This document shows, piece after piece, positions 1 through 10,282 of a stretch of 38,507 nucleotides of DNA. Under the pieces are notes generated by a model that saw only the letters and a program-made list of their open reading frames with translations, did not search any database and was not told the DNA's origin. Position numbers and translations under genes: made by a program. The stretch lies in contig CAMDXE010000008.1 in NCBI GenBank assembly GCA_945878925.1, forward strand, positions 1-38,507, given 5' to 3'. Source of the stretch: Chitinophaga pinensis. GTDB taxonomy: Bacteria > Bacteroidota > Bacteroidia > NS11-12g > UBA9320. Each line of letters starts with the position of its first letter. Position 1 is the first letter of the stretch.

Positions 1-252
1 AGTATGACCAAGCAAATTAGATACAACAATGGTAAACCCATTTGGATACTTTATTTCGACAAGAATAAGCCTTGGTTGAAAATAAACCGATTTGGTAAAC
101 GGAGAATAATAAGAGCCTGCGAATGTCGCGAAGGGGCTTAGAAATTTTACAACCAAAGTTATTCCAAAGCAGCAGATTCTTCACCCTTAATGGCAACCCA
201 TTTTATGTATTACCCTATCTGGATATTTTTATACCTGCTCCCGAATGTGGTT

Positions 253-1794
253 TTATAAAGGAATGTTTCCGTGCTTTTTCTTAGGCAAATTAGCCACCTT
301 ATTTTCGAGCATTTTAAAGGCCTTAATAAGTTTTATTCGGGTTTCTTCGGGTAAAATAACTTCATCAATAAATCCTCTTTCAGCCGCACGGTATGGGTTT
401 GCGAAAATGCCAGCATATTCGGCTTCCTTTTGCAATAAAGCTGCAGCCGAATCAGGCGATTCACTAATCTCTTTCTTAAAAATAATTTCAGCTGCACCCT
501 TTGCACCCATTACCGCAATTTCCGCTGTTGGCCAAGCAAAATTCATATCCGCTCCTATGTGTTTGCTGTTCATTACATCATAGGCTCCTCCATATGCTTT
601 ACGTGTAATTACCGTAACTCTTGGAACAGTTGCTTCGCAAAATGCATAAAGCAATTTAGCCCCATTGGTAATAATGGCATTCCACTCTTGATCGGTACCT
701 GGCAAAAACCCAGGAACATCTTCTAAAACCAATAAAGGTATATTAAAGGCGTCGCAAAATCGGACAAAACGCGCGGCTTTCTGACTGCTTTTTACATCCA
801 AAACTCCCGCTAAAAATGCTGGTTGATTAGCTACAATCCCAATACTTCGACCTGCTAATCGCGCAAATCCAACTACAATATTTTCTGCAAACTCTTTGTG
901 TATTTCAAAAAAACTATCTTCATCTATAACCCCATCAATCACTTCTCTAATATCATAGGGCTGATTTGCATTTTCAGGAATTACGGTTGCTAATTGCTCC
1001 CTTAGTTCGTTTTTGGTTAATGTATAAGCTTCGGATGGAGGTCGCTCTTCGCAGTTCTGTGGGATATAGCTAATTAGTTTTCTCAATTTATTCATGGCAT
1101 CCAATTCATTGGCAGCGCTTATATGCGATACGCCTGATTTGGTACCATGAACCGAAGCCCCACCCAATTCTTCACTGCTTACTTCCTCGTTGGTCACGGT
1201 TTTTACCACATTGGGTCCGGTTACAAACATATACGATGATTTTTCAACCATCATAATAAAATCGGTAATGGCAGGACTGTATACTGCTCCTCCTGCACAT
1301 GGACCCATAATGACCGATAGTTGTGGAATAACCCCACTTGCCAAAGTGTTTCTATAAAATATATCGGCATAGCCACCCAACGACACCACTCCTTCTTGGA
1401 TTCGAGCGCCACCGCTATCGTTAAGCCCAATAACCGGTGCGCCATTTTTCATGGCCATGTCCATTATCTTACAAATTTTCTCGGCATGGGTTTCGCTCAA
1501 CGAGCCTCCAAAAACAGTAAAATCTTGAGAAAAAACAAACATTAACCTCCCATCTATAGTTCCATATCCTGTAACCACGCCATCGCCCGGATAATGCACA
1601 TGTTCCATTCCAAAATCGGTGCTGCGGTGTTTTACAAAGGCATCAATTTCTTCGAAACTGCCTTCGTCAAGCAATAATTCCAAACGCTCTCTTGCGGTAA
1701 GTTTGCCTTTTTTATGCTGCGATTCTATGCGGTCGACTCCTCCGCCAAGTAGGCTCTGTTGCCTTTTATATTCTAGTTTTTCGCGCTTGTTCAT
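253..1794 (-). CDS. acyl-CoA carboxylase carboxyltransferase (propionyl/methylmalonyl-CoA carboxylase beta-type)
   Basis: 513-aa [39 protein letters not shown] and [10 protein letters not shown] motifs typical of PccB/MmdA carboxyltransferases. Confidence 0.95.
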   Translation of the reverse strand: MNKREKLEYKRQQSLLGGGVDRIESQHKKGKLTARERLELLLDEGSFEEIDAFVKHRSTDFGMEHVHYPGDGVVTGYGTIDGRLMFVFSQDFTVFGGSLSETHAEKICKIMDMAMKNGAPVIGLNDSGGARIQEGVVSLGGYADIFYRNTLASGVIPQLSVIMGPCAGGAVYSPAITDFIMMVEKSSYMFVTGPNVVKTVTNEEVSSEELGGASVHGTKSGVSHISAANELDAMNKLRKLISYIPQNCEERPPSEAYTLTKNELREQLATVIPENANQPYDIREVIDGVIDEDSFFEIHKEFAENIVVGFARLAGRSIGIVANQPAFLAGVLDVKSSQKAARFVRFCDAFNIPLLVLEDVPGFLPGTDQEWNAIITNGAKLLYAFCEATVPRVTVITRKAYGGAYDVMNSKHIGADMNFAWPTAEIAVMGAKGAAEIIFKKEISESPDSAAALLQKEAEYAGIFANPYRAAERGFIDEVILPEETRIKLIKAFKMLENKVANLPKKKHGNIPL

Positions 1795-1968
1795 TTTTTT
1801 AAATAAGTGGTTTTTACTGAAGAGTGATGGAAATTAGGTGCTTAGATTTTAGCTTTTTGTATTATTACTGCAAATATATTTTATAGTCACATATCTCTAT
1901 GTGCTGTCTGAAAAATCTCTTAATTAGTTGCAATACCTTTAAACCCAAGAAATCTCTTTTTATTAGTT

Positions 1969-2724
1969 CTATTTTTCCAATTCCTGTATGAGTTCATCCG
2001 TCAATTCCAAATTGTGATACACCGTATTGATATCGTCATCTTCTTCGAGCTTCTCAATCATTTTCAAAAACTTTATGGCATCGGGCACTTGCAGTACTTT
2101 GGTAATTAAGGCTATCCGTTGCAACGATGCATTTTCGGCTTCAATACCCAAAGCTTCCATTTTTTTTTGCATACATCCAAAGTTTTCGAAAGTGGTAGAT
2201 ATTTCCCAAGCCTCTTCACTCTTCTCAATTTCGTCGGCTCCTCCGTCAATCAATTCAAATTCTAGTTCTTCCACTTCTTTATTCATCAGTTGAGATTTGG
2301 AGACTATAAAAATTCCCTTTTGAATAAATATAAATTTAAGAGACCCATTAGTTGCCAAACTTCCTCCGCTTTTCATAAAAATACTTCGCAGATTGGCAAC
2401 CGTTCTATTAACGTTGTCGGTAGCGGTTTCGATAAACACCCCTACCCCTCCATGTCCATAGCCTTCGTAAGTGAGTTGTTGATAGTTAGCGGCGTCAGCC
2501 GATGAGGCCTTTTTAATGGCATTTTCAACCTTTTCTTTGGGCAAATTTGCCCCTCGTGCATTTTGCATAGCCAAGCGCAAGGCGGGATTGCTGTCAGGAT
2601 TTTCACCTCCCGATTTTGCAGCTATGCTAATGTCTTTTAGTATTCGGGTAAATAATTTACTGCGCCGTTTGTCTTGTGCACCTTTGCGGTGCTTTATATT
2701 AGCCCATTTGCTATGTCCTGCCAT
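1969..2724 (-). CDS. yebC: YebC/PmpR family DNA-binding regulatory protein
   Basis: MAGHSKWANIKHRKGAQDKRRSKLFTRI N-terminus is diagnostic of YebC. Confidence 0.95.
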   Translation of the reverse strand: MAGHSKWANIKHRKGAQDKRRSKLFTRILKDISIAAKSGGENPDSNPALRLAMQNARGANLPKEKVENAIKKASSADAANYQQLTYEGYGHGGVGVFIETATDNVNRTVANLRSIFMKSGGSLATNGSLKFIFIQKGIFIVSKSQLMNKEVEELEFELIDGGADEIEKSEEAWEISTTFENFGCMQKKMEALGIEAENASLQRIALITKVLQVPDAIKFLKMIEKLEEDDDINTVYHNLELTDELIQELEK

Positions 2725-2758
2725 TTTCTAAATCTTGTAATCGTGCAAAGATTGCAAA

Positions 2759-2791
2759 AAAAATCCGCCTCATGTGCTGAGGCGGATTTTT
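2759..2791 (-). terminator. Rho-independent terminator of the T9SS-domain gene
   Basis: Perfect 14-bp inverted repeat aaaaatccgcctca-tgtgc-tgaggcggattttt, T-rich on the minus strand, just after the 3' end of the 2806..3702 gene. Confidence 0.85.
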
Positions 2792-2805
2792 AATATTCTT
2801 ATTTT

Positions 2806-3702
2806 CTACTCCGACACTACTAATCGGGTTGAATTAACTCCATTTTCAGACGTTAGCTTAAGTAAATAAATACCTGCTTTAAGCCCTTCACAATCCACTG
2901 CTAATTCATTTTTCCCCGAAAATGTGTCGATGGGCTCCATTTGTTTTACAAGCCTGCCATTAAGGTCCAAAATATCAACACTAAGTTTCGAATTGCATTT
3001 CATGTTAAAACTTAGAGTCGTATTATTTTTAGCCGGGTTAGGATAAATCGCTAGTTGGCTTGGCCTGCCAAGGTTGGCAATATTCTCCTCTATACCAGCG
3101 GCATTATCCGAAAACTTGGCTGCATCTAAAATAAACATCAAGGCGTTTGCCGAAACTTGTCCATTTGTGTTGGGCAATAACCCAAAACGCAAAAAACAAG
3201 TATCGGGGTTATCGGTCAGTCCTGATCTATAAAAGGGCGCTAAATCAATAGCGATACTTGCCCAATCAATTATGGCTGCTCCATTTAGAGCTACGTTAAG
3301 GTTTAAAATTGTATCTCTTGAGGTTCCCTTCCATTTGGTCATCACAATTTGCACTCCTGCTTTTTGGCCAGGTACAGATGTGTTTGGAAAATACATGCAA
3401 TCGAATCGGAAGGATTTGGGACGCGAGGTAAATGGAAATTTTTGATTCACTTGCCCAAGGATGCCTGTAGTGCCAACCACAGCATTGCCGAGCCCGATAA
3501 ATAAAAGCCCATTTGTAGGTAGCTTGTTGGCCGAATTAACCGTTATTGAACTGATTTTAGCCAAAAAGCCAGCCGACGACCAATTGAGAGGCAATGAAGG
3601 GGGGCCGGTTGACCACGTTTCGAAACTGCCGTTGGGAACAGCCTGCGCGTTAACAAAAGTTGCACTTAGACTTAAGGCGAATAGGTAAATAATTTTTTTC
3701 AT
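2806..3702 (-). CDS. secreted protein with T9SS type A sorting domain
   Basis: Signal peptide; C-terminal LAIYPNPAKNNTTLSFN...VDILDLNGRLVKQ...GIYLLKLTSENG typical of Por secretion C-terminal domains. Confidence 0.85.
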   Translation of the reverse strand: MKKIIYLFALSLSATFVNAQAVPNGSFETWSTGPPSLPLNWSSAGFLAKISSITVNSANKLPTNGLLFIGLGNAVVGTTGILGQVNQKFPFTSRPKSFRFDCMYFPNTSVPGQKAGVQIVMTKWKGTSRDTILNLNVALNGAAIIDWASIAIDLAPFYRSGLTDNPDTCFLRFGLLPNTNGQVSANALMFILDAAKFSDNAAGIEENIANLGRPSQLAIYPNPAKNNTTLSFNMKCNSKLSVDILDLNGRLVKQMEPIDTFSGKNELAVDCEGLKAGIYLLKLTSENGVNSTRLVVSE

Positions 3703-3817
3703 ATAATTTGTGGTTTTTTAATTGAATTTCGTTTTGATTTTTAAGCATTAATTTGATGGCAATGGCAGGGTTCTAAAAATGAATTATTCAAAATTATAAA
3801 AAAACAAATACGATATA

Positions 3818-6814
3818 TTACCCCAATATGTTTTTTATGTCATTTATATCCAATGTTTTGTAAAACGATTCTTCGGCCAAAACCAACTCAGAGGCCAGAT
3901 GTAATTTTTTATTTTGCAAGCTAAGTATTTTCTCTTCTACCGAATTTTTGGTAATAAATTTATAACTAAATATATTTTTGGTTTGGCCAATTCTATGAGT
4001 TCTATCTATGGCTTGCCGCTCTACGGATGGGTTCCACCAAGGATCGATAATAAAAACATAGTCGGCAGCGGTAAGAGTTAGTCCCACGCCCCCAGCTTTG
4101 AGCGATACAAGGAATAGTGGTATTTCGGGGGTTTCCTGAAAAATTTTAACTTGCGTTTGGCGCGCTTTTGCATTAAAACTCCCATCAAAGTAACAGTAGG
4201 CCATGCCTTGCTCATCAAAATGTTTCTTTAGGATATGAAGCTGCTGAACAAACTGTGAATAGATTAAAATCTTATGGCCGCTATCAATTGCCGTGCGTGT
4301 TCGCGTTAGCATTTCAATAAATTTTCCCGAACTGCCTACATACGATTTATCAATCAAATAGGGGTGATTGGCAAGCTGCCTTAACTTGGTAAGGCCTGCA
4401 ATGATATTAAATCGGGCTTTATTAATGCCAATCTCTTCAATAGTTTCTAATACCTGATTTCGGAATTGAGATTTGGTTTCTTCGTATATGGTCTCCTGCT
4501 CGGGAGTCATATCGCAATAAAGAATTTGTTCGGTTTTTTCGGGCAGCTCCTTGGCTACCTGCTGTTTGGTTCTACGAAGGATGAAGGGTTTTATAAGGGC
4601 TTTTAATTCTTCCAACTTTGCTTCATTGCGTTCGCGCTCGATTGGGGCAACATAGGTGTCTTCAAAAAATTTAAGGCCACCTAGCAATCCCGGATTTACA
4701 AAACTAATTTGCGACCACATGTCTCTAATTGTATTTTCAACTGGGGTTCCGGTAAGCACCAATTTATGCTCACTTTGCAGATGACGTGCTGATTTTGATA
4801 CCTGGCTATGCGGATTTTTTATATTTTGACTTTCGTCGAGTATAATGTAATTGAATCTAAAATTAACAAACACCTTTTCGTCGTTTCGCACTGTACCATA
4901 GGTGCTAATAATTAAATCATAGTTTTCGAAATGTTCATGGTCTTTGAGGCGCGATTGTCCACTATGAACAAAAACCTTGAGGCCGGGTGTAAATTTTTTG
5001 GATTCATTTACCCAAGTGTATATCAGCGAGGTTGGAACCACCAATAAGGATGTGTTTCCAATGCTGGAAACGGAATTAATCGAAGGAGCAACCGATTCGA
5101 AAATGGATAATTGATGTGTGTTTTTAGGTGTCTTTGATGCATCGATGGGCTCATGAATCTCGCTCATTTCTTTTTCATTTTGGAGAAGCGCCAAGGTTTG
5201 TATGGTTTTTCCTAAACCCATGTCATCGGCCAGGCATCCTCCAAATCCAAAGTCTTTCAAAAAATACATCCAATTGTATCCTGCCAATTGATAATCGCGC
5301 AATTGCCCTATAAAGCCTTTTGGCATTGGTTTTTCGGCTATTTCTTCGTAGGCTTTTAGGCCTTCAAGTTTCGATTGAATGCCCATTGAGCTTTCGAAAC
5401 CACCTAATAATCCCCAATGTATTTTTTTTAACCTTAGCTTTATACCGCCTTCGGCAAACCTCAATATCCCTTGAAATTTTGCCATCCACTCTTCGGGAAT
5501 CAAAGCTATCTCGCCATTGGGCAATATAAACTCGCGATTGCCATTCAAGATATTTTGTTTGAGTGCTATAAATGGAATTTCAAATTCGCCAAACCAAACC
5601 CTCGTTTCCAAATCAAACCAATCCGATTGTTTTGTAATTTCTATTTTTAAGTTTTTTTCACCTAAAAAAAATACTTCATTTCCCAAATTTTGATTGATCT
5701 CGAATCCCCTACCGCTTAAGGTTAATTTTTGTTGGTCGAGCCATTCGATGGTCTTGTATTTTTGGGTGCTATCTTGCTTGTCATTTTCTAAGCAAATTTT
5801 TCCAGTTGGCCTTTCTCTTAGCTTAAACACCGAACCCTCCAGCTGCACTAATCCTAGCGATTCGATGAATTCGCGCTTATGCTCCTCCCAATCGCGGCTT
5901 CGTCTTATTTTTTTAAAGACAAACGAATCGCCTGATTTTTCATAAATCGCGTGTGCCATCTTTTTGGAATGGTAGGGGAATACATGTCCATCGTATTTAA
6001 ACGAAAGTATAAATCCATACTCGCTGTTTAAAATACGTTCGAATTTTAAAACAGCCGACGCTTTATGCGTTTCTTGAATAATCTGAAAACCCTCGGCCTT
6101 AACGTTAAATTTTTCGATAAGCTCTAAACCGAATTTTTTAAAAAATATTTCTTCCGATCTATGGGCAACCGAAATATAATATTTCGACAAAAAAGGTTCA
6201 ATTTTTTTTCCATCCACATCGTCGAGCACTATCAATTTATTATCAATTATAATATGTGCCGGATTATAGGTAAGTATCGCACTGTTGCCAAGCAATTTAA
6301 GCCTTTCCGAATTGCATTTTATGGTTGCATAATATCGGGTTTCGATTTCATTTCTGTTAAAATGAAACAGCACACTTACATTCTCTTTTACAATGCTTAG
6401 TTTTTTGGCGGTAGGATTTTTTGTTTCGCTCGAAAAAAACAATTGATCCTCGTTAATGAATCCCAATGCCTCCGACAACCTTCGTTCAATATAAGGTCGT
6501 AGCACTGTTTTTAACATGGTTTCATCGCATTTTTTTTCAAAAAATTCCTTAGGTCTGATACTCCCTTTGGTATAAAATTTTTTGATCAAGCGTTCGGGTG
6601 TTATTTCTTCCAATAGTTTTATGGCCTTATAGTCGTTTTCGCCTAACAAATGGCTGTATAAGTTGGCATTAGCCGAAATAAGACGCTGGTGGGCCAACGA
6701 ATAATTGCCCAAAACAGTAACTTCCACCAAAAACGGTTCAATAATTAACCCTAAAAAAGGGTGTTTTACAATAGAGTACAGAAAAGCAATAGTTGCCTTT
6801 TCGGAAAGTTGCAT
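3818..6814 (-). CDS. SNF2/DEAD-like helicase
   Basis: DDMGLGKTIQTLALL (Walker A), ILDESQNIKNPHS (motif II), LVSLKAGGVGLTLTAADYV and DRTHRIGQ motifs. Confidence 0.93.
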   Translation of the reverse strand: MQLSEKATIAFLYSIVKHPFLGLIIEPFLVEVTVLGNYSLAHQRLISANANLYSHLLGENDYKAIKLLEEITPERLIKKFYTKGSIRPKEFFEKKCDETMLKTVLRPYIERRLSEALGFINEDQLFFSSETKNPTAKKLSIVKENVSVLFHFNRNEIETRYYATIKCNSERLKLLGNSAILTYNPAHIIIDNKLIVLDDVDGKKIEPFLSKYYISVAHRSEEIFFKKFGLELIEKFNVKAEGFQIIQETHKASAVLKFERILNSEYGFILSFKYDGHVFPYHSKKMAHAIYEKSGDSFVFKKIRRSRDWEEHKREFIESLGLVQLEGSVFKLRERPTGKICLENDKQDSTQKYKTIEWLDQQKLTLSGRGFEINQNLGNEVFFLGEKNLKIEITKQSDWFDLETRVWFGEFEIPFIALKQNILNGNREFILPNGEIALIPEEWMAKFQGILRFAEGGIKLRLKKIHWGLLGGFESSMGIQSKLEGLKAYEEIAEKPMPKGFIGQLRDYQLAGYNWMYFLKDFGFGGCLADDMGLGKTIQTLALLQNEKEMSEIHEPIDASKTPKNTHQLSIFESVAPSINSVSSIGNTSLLVVPTSLIYTWVNESKKFTPGLKVFVHSGQSRLKDHEHFENYDLIISTYGTVRNDEKVFVNFRFNYIILDESQNIKNPHSQVSKSARHLQSEHKLVLTGTPVENTIRDMWSQISFVNPGLLGGLKFFEDTYVAPIERERNEAKLEELKALIKPFILRRTKQQVAKELPEKTEQILYCDMTPEQETIYEETKSQFRNQVLETIEEIGINKARFNIIAGLTKLRQLANHPYLIDKSYVGSSGKFIEMLTRTRTAIDSGHKILIYSQFVQQLHILKKHFDEQGMAYCYFDGSFNAKARQTQVKIFQETPEIPLFLVSLKAGGVGLTLTAADYVFIIDPWWNPSVERQAIDRTHRIGQTKNIFSYKFITKNSVEEKILSLQNKKLHLASELVLAEESFYKTLDINDIKNILG

Positions 6815-6935
6815 GAATAACTGGGCTTTGTATAAACCCTCAAAATTAGCGTATTTAGGAAGCTTATTTTTAGAAAATTAAGCCTTTTTGATTTATCGCT
6901 AGACGAATGAATTTTTTATAGAAGGTATAACTCTA

Positions 6936-8003
6936 TTACAAACTCACAAAATTCACACTCAAATTAAGAAACATAAAATTTGAAAGTTTATTTAGCATGG
7001 CATAAGGCTGTTTTCCAGATAGTCCTCTTGAAAAATCATTTTCGCCATAGCCTAGTTCATCCACTTTATAGTTAACACTCACCACATAGCCCGTTTGAAC
7101 GGCCAACCAAAACGATTTATAAAGCTGTCGTTGGTATTCAACTTTTGTACGAAACTCGCCTCTTCGCAATTCAAGGTTTCCTCCGCATATCAGTGTATTT
7201 AGTTCCCTGAGCCTGTAACTACCTCCTTCTAGTTCGTATCCTGCTCGCATTAAACTGTTTTTTGAAAGTACACGTCGATAAAACGCACGTGCAGGAAGCA
7301 TTATTTCGGCCCCCCATAGTTTACTGGCATCGGTATAATTAAACATGATCAAAGGCATAATGCTCGCCTCGCCCGCTCCATAAGCCCTTACCATACCAAT
7401 GGCCCATTGCTTTCTGTCGCTTGGCTTTTGCCCATACATCGCCAGGGCCGAATATTTCAAAGCGCTAAGGGATGCTTTATTTTTTGACGAATACATACCA
7501 TTAAGGTCGGCACCAATTTGGGCAATGATAAAATGTTTGGCATTGAGGGGTTTATAAACTGAGGTGTTTAAACCTGTTGATCGCAAACCGTTGACATGTA
7601 GGTGTTCGGCTAATTTGTGGCTAGACGCTGTGCCTTCATGGGTCTTTAACTCATAATCCGATCGCCAATAGTTTAGGCCAAGTTGCCAAATTATTTTAGG
7701 TTTGTTGATAAGAGGCGCTTTGGCTGTTATTCTTATCCCATTTACGCGCTTAAAAGAAGCCGTTTCGGTATAGGTGGCGGGGTCTTTTTTATTAAAACTA
7801 CCCAGGGGTGTTGATTGTAAATTTTGTTTAAACTCATGATCCCAGCCTATTGAAATTACTTTATTTGGGCTCATTCCTATGATGCGTGGTTGGCAATATT
7901 TTGGTGGTTTTGAATGTTTATTCATCGTAAAACTTGAATCAAAATTGGCCAATAAACCACTGCTTATAAAAAGCAAAAGATAAACTAATACACTCTGTCT
8001 CAT
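6936..8003 (-). CDS. hypothetical exported/outer-membrane-type protein
   Basis: 355-aa ORF, hydrophobic N-terminus, alternating amphipathic strands; no recognised family. Confidence 0.6.
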   Translation of the reverse strand: MRQSVLVYLLLFISSGLLANFDSSFTMNKHSKPPKYCQPRIIGMSPNKVISIGWDHEFKQNLQSTPLGSFNKKDPATYTETASFKRVNGIRITAKAPLINKPKIIWQLGLNYWRSDYELKTHEGTASSHKLAEHLHVNGLRSTGLNTSVYKPLNAKHFIIAQIGADLNGMYSSKNKASLSALKYSALAMYGQKPSDRKQWAIGMVRAYGAGEASIMPLIMFNYTDASKLWGAEIMLPARAFYRRVLSKNSLMRAGYELEGGSYRLRELNTLICGGNLELRRGEFRTKVEYQRQLYKSFWLAVQTGYVVSVNYKVDELGYGENDFSRGLSGKQPYAMLNKLSNFMFLNLSVNFVSL

Positions 8004-8091
8004 AGTTCAAAAATAGGTTAATATTGAAATTTTGCAAATTTTCTGATAGGCTCCAGCATCAAAGCCAATTATATTTGCGATAAAGTAAGGC

Positions 8092-9114
8092 ATGCAAATA
8101 GATTTAAGAAGCGATACCGTAACAAAGCCTACCAACGAAATGCTGGAAGCTATGGGTAATGCAAGCGTTGGCGACGATGTGTATGGCGATGACCCATCGG
8201 TGAATAAATTGCAAGAGTTAACCGCTGCTTATTTTGGCATGGAATCGGGTTTGTTTTTCCCAAGTGGAACCATGGCCAATCAAGTGGCTATAAAAAACCA
8301 TACCCAAGCAGGCGATGAAATAATATGTGATCAAACGGCCCATATTTACAGATACGAAGGCGGTGGAATTGCCTTTAACTCGGGCGCTTCGGTGCGATTA
8401 CTTAATGGCCCACGTGGAATTTTTACGGCCGACGACGTGGTTGCTAACATCAATTCGGAGGATGTGCATTTTCCACCAACTACCTTGCTATCGATAGAAA
8501 ATACGGTGAACAAAGGCGGAGGCATTTGTTGGTCGTCCGAGCAGCTTTCATCAGTTTGCGACATTGCGCAAAAGCATGGCCTTAAAACGCATTTAGATGG
8601 CGCACGATTATGGAATGCCTTGGTAAAAACGCAGCAAAATCCACTGCAATACAGCCAATGGTTCAACAGCATTTCGGTATGTTTTAGCAAAGGACTTGGA
8701 TGCCCTGTAGGATCAATTTTGCTTGGCAATACCGCATTTATTAATAGTGCTCGACGCCATAGAAAACGCTTTGGCGGTGGAATGCGGCAAGCAGGCTATT
8801 TAGCAGCAGCGTGTATTTATGCTCTCCAAAACAATGTGGCCCGTTTAGAGAATGATCATATAAAAGCACAGTATATTCAAACCCATCTGAACACCCTAGT
8901 GCTTGTAAAAGAAGTGATGCCAGTAGAAACGAATATTGTACTTTTTAGGACCGAGTCGGACAAAATGGCTAATACCATACTCAATAAATTAAAAGATCAC
9001 GATATTTTAGCTGCATCTACTGGCGGTGGATGGATTCGCCTTGTAATACATCTCGGCATTAGCGATGCCATGATCGAAAGTTTGAACGCTGTATTGAAAA
9101 AAGTTTTGGGTTAA
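8092..9114 (+). CDS. ltaA: low-specificity L-threonine aldolase (PLP-dependent)
   Basis: [19 protein letters not shown]...[40 protein letters not shown] (PLP lysine region). Confidence 0.95.
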   Translation: MQIDLRSDTVTKPTNEMLEAMGNASVGDDVYGDDPSVNKLQELTAAYFGMESGLFFPSGTMANQVAIKNHTQAGDEIICDQTAHIYRYEGGGIAFNSGASVRLLNGPRGIFTADDVVANINSEDVHFPPTTLLSIENTVNKGGGICWSSEQLSSVCDIAQKHGLKTHLDGARLWNALVKTQQNPLQYSQWFNSISVCFSKGLGCPVGSILLGNTAFINSARRHRKRFGGGMRQAGYLAAACIYALQNNVARLENDHIKAQYIQTHLNTLVLVKEVMPVETNIVLFRTESDKMANTILNKLKDHDILAASTGGGWIRLVIHLGISDAMIESLNAVLKKVLG

Positions 9115-9295
9115 ATTCCTTTTCTTTAATCTTTCAAATTGTAGAATATTTTTTGGAGATTAGGCTAAAAATGTGCCCAGATTTATTGGCTTGAAATTTG
9201 GTTTGGGCCATAGTCATTCCTGAAACAAGGCAGAGAAGTAGTCTTGCAAATCGAGCAGTCATTTATCATAAATTAAGGTAGCAAAACTAATAAAC

Positions 9296-10282
9296 TTAAA
9301 GTTCAAAAACTTGCCCAATCTTAGCAACATGGGCCCCAAATCGTTCTACCTCTTGGCTTGCTTTGCTTGATGGGTTCAACAAGGGATTGGTGTGATTAAA
9401 ATGAATAAAGTGTATTTTATCTTTTTCTTGTCGCGAAAGGGAAGCAAAAAGTTTGAGGCTTTCGATGACAAAAGGGTGAGGGATTTCGGAAATATTTCGA
9501 GAACTAATTTCGTTGCCATCGTAAAATGTAGCATCTACAAACGCATAGTCCACCTTTTTTATTTCGGTCGCAATCGATTTCCCCCAAATGGCCCATTTAT
9601 TAATATCGGGAATAAATAACGCCGATTTATTTGGTCCTTTGATTACAAAACCCACCGTTTCGGAATATTCGTCTCTATGGGGCACTAATAATGGCGTGAT
9701 AGAAAATGATTTTCCTAGCACTATGCTTGAATCGGAGAAGAGTTGGCTGATAGCAATATTATTTTGAGATACCAATTGGCTCCATGGGCCATTGGTTTCT
9801 AAGTAAGTTTTAAGGCGTGGCATGGCAAAAACAGGAATTGCTTTGGCCCCTAAGGCCTCCTTGCCCAAATACATAAGTCCTGCATAATGGCCTATGTGGG
9901 CGTGAGTGATAAAAATACCATCAGGAGTGGTTTTATTCGCAAAATTTGCAAGCTTATTTAATTTATAAATTTGAGACGTTATATCAGGTGTGGCCTCTAT
10001 GAGCCAAGTTTTTTTTGTGGTGTAATCAATCAGTCCAAGGCTAACTATTTTGCGGCTTTGATTACCAGTGTTGAATAAATGCGCACAGCATAATTTCTTA
10101 CAGCCTATATGTGGCGAACCTCCGTCTTGAATGGTGCCTAATACAAACAGCCGAATGCCTTGATTTGGCTTAGAGTTTTGTTTTGTTTTTACCGAATCAT
10201 GGCATGCCGAAATACTTAGGACCCAAACCGCTATTATGAGGTTTTTTATATTCAAACGAAACTTAATCGGCATGTGCTGCAA
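9296..10282 (-). CDS. PqqB-like MBL-fold hydrolase, probable lipoprotein
   Basis: LFVLGTIQDGGSPHIGCKKLCC (PqqB-like N-term), THAHIGHYAGL metal-binding region; N-terminal lipobox-like SISAC; overlaps the end of the upstream EF-G-like gene. Confidence 0.8.
   Translation of the reverse strand: MQHMPIKFRLNIKNLIIAVWVLSISACHDSVKTKQNSKPNQGIRLFVLGTIQDGGSPHIGCKKLCCAHLFNTGNQSRKIVSLGLIDYTTKKTWLIEATPDITSQIYKLNKLANFANKTTPDGIFITHAHIGHYAGLMYLGKEALGAKAIPVFAMPRLKTYLETNGPWSQLVSQNNIAISQLFSDSSIVLGKSFSITPLLVPHRDEYSETVGFVIKGPNKSALFIPDINKWAIWGKSIATEIKKVDYAFVDATFYDGNEISSRNISEIPHPFVIESLKLFASLSRQEKDKIHFIHFNHTNPLLNPSSKASQEVERFGAHVAKIGQVFEL

Noticed and set aside
1-284. Short open frames at the left edge on both strands (e.g. 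1..141 plus, and an antisense frame over the same bases)
   Set aside because: Mutually overlapping, short, truncated by the window edge, no recognised family.
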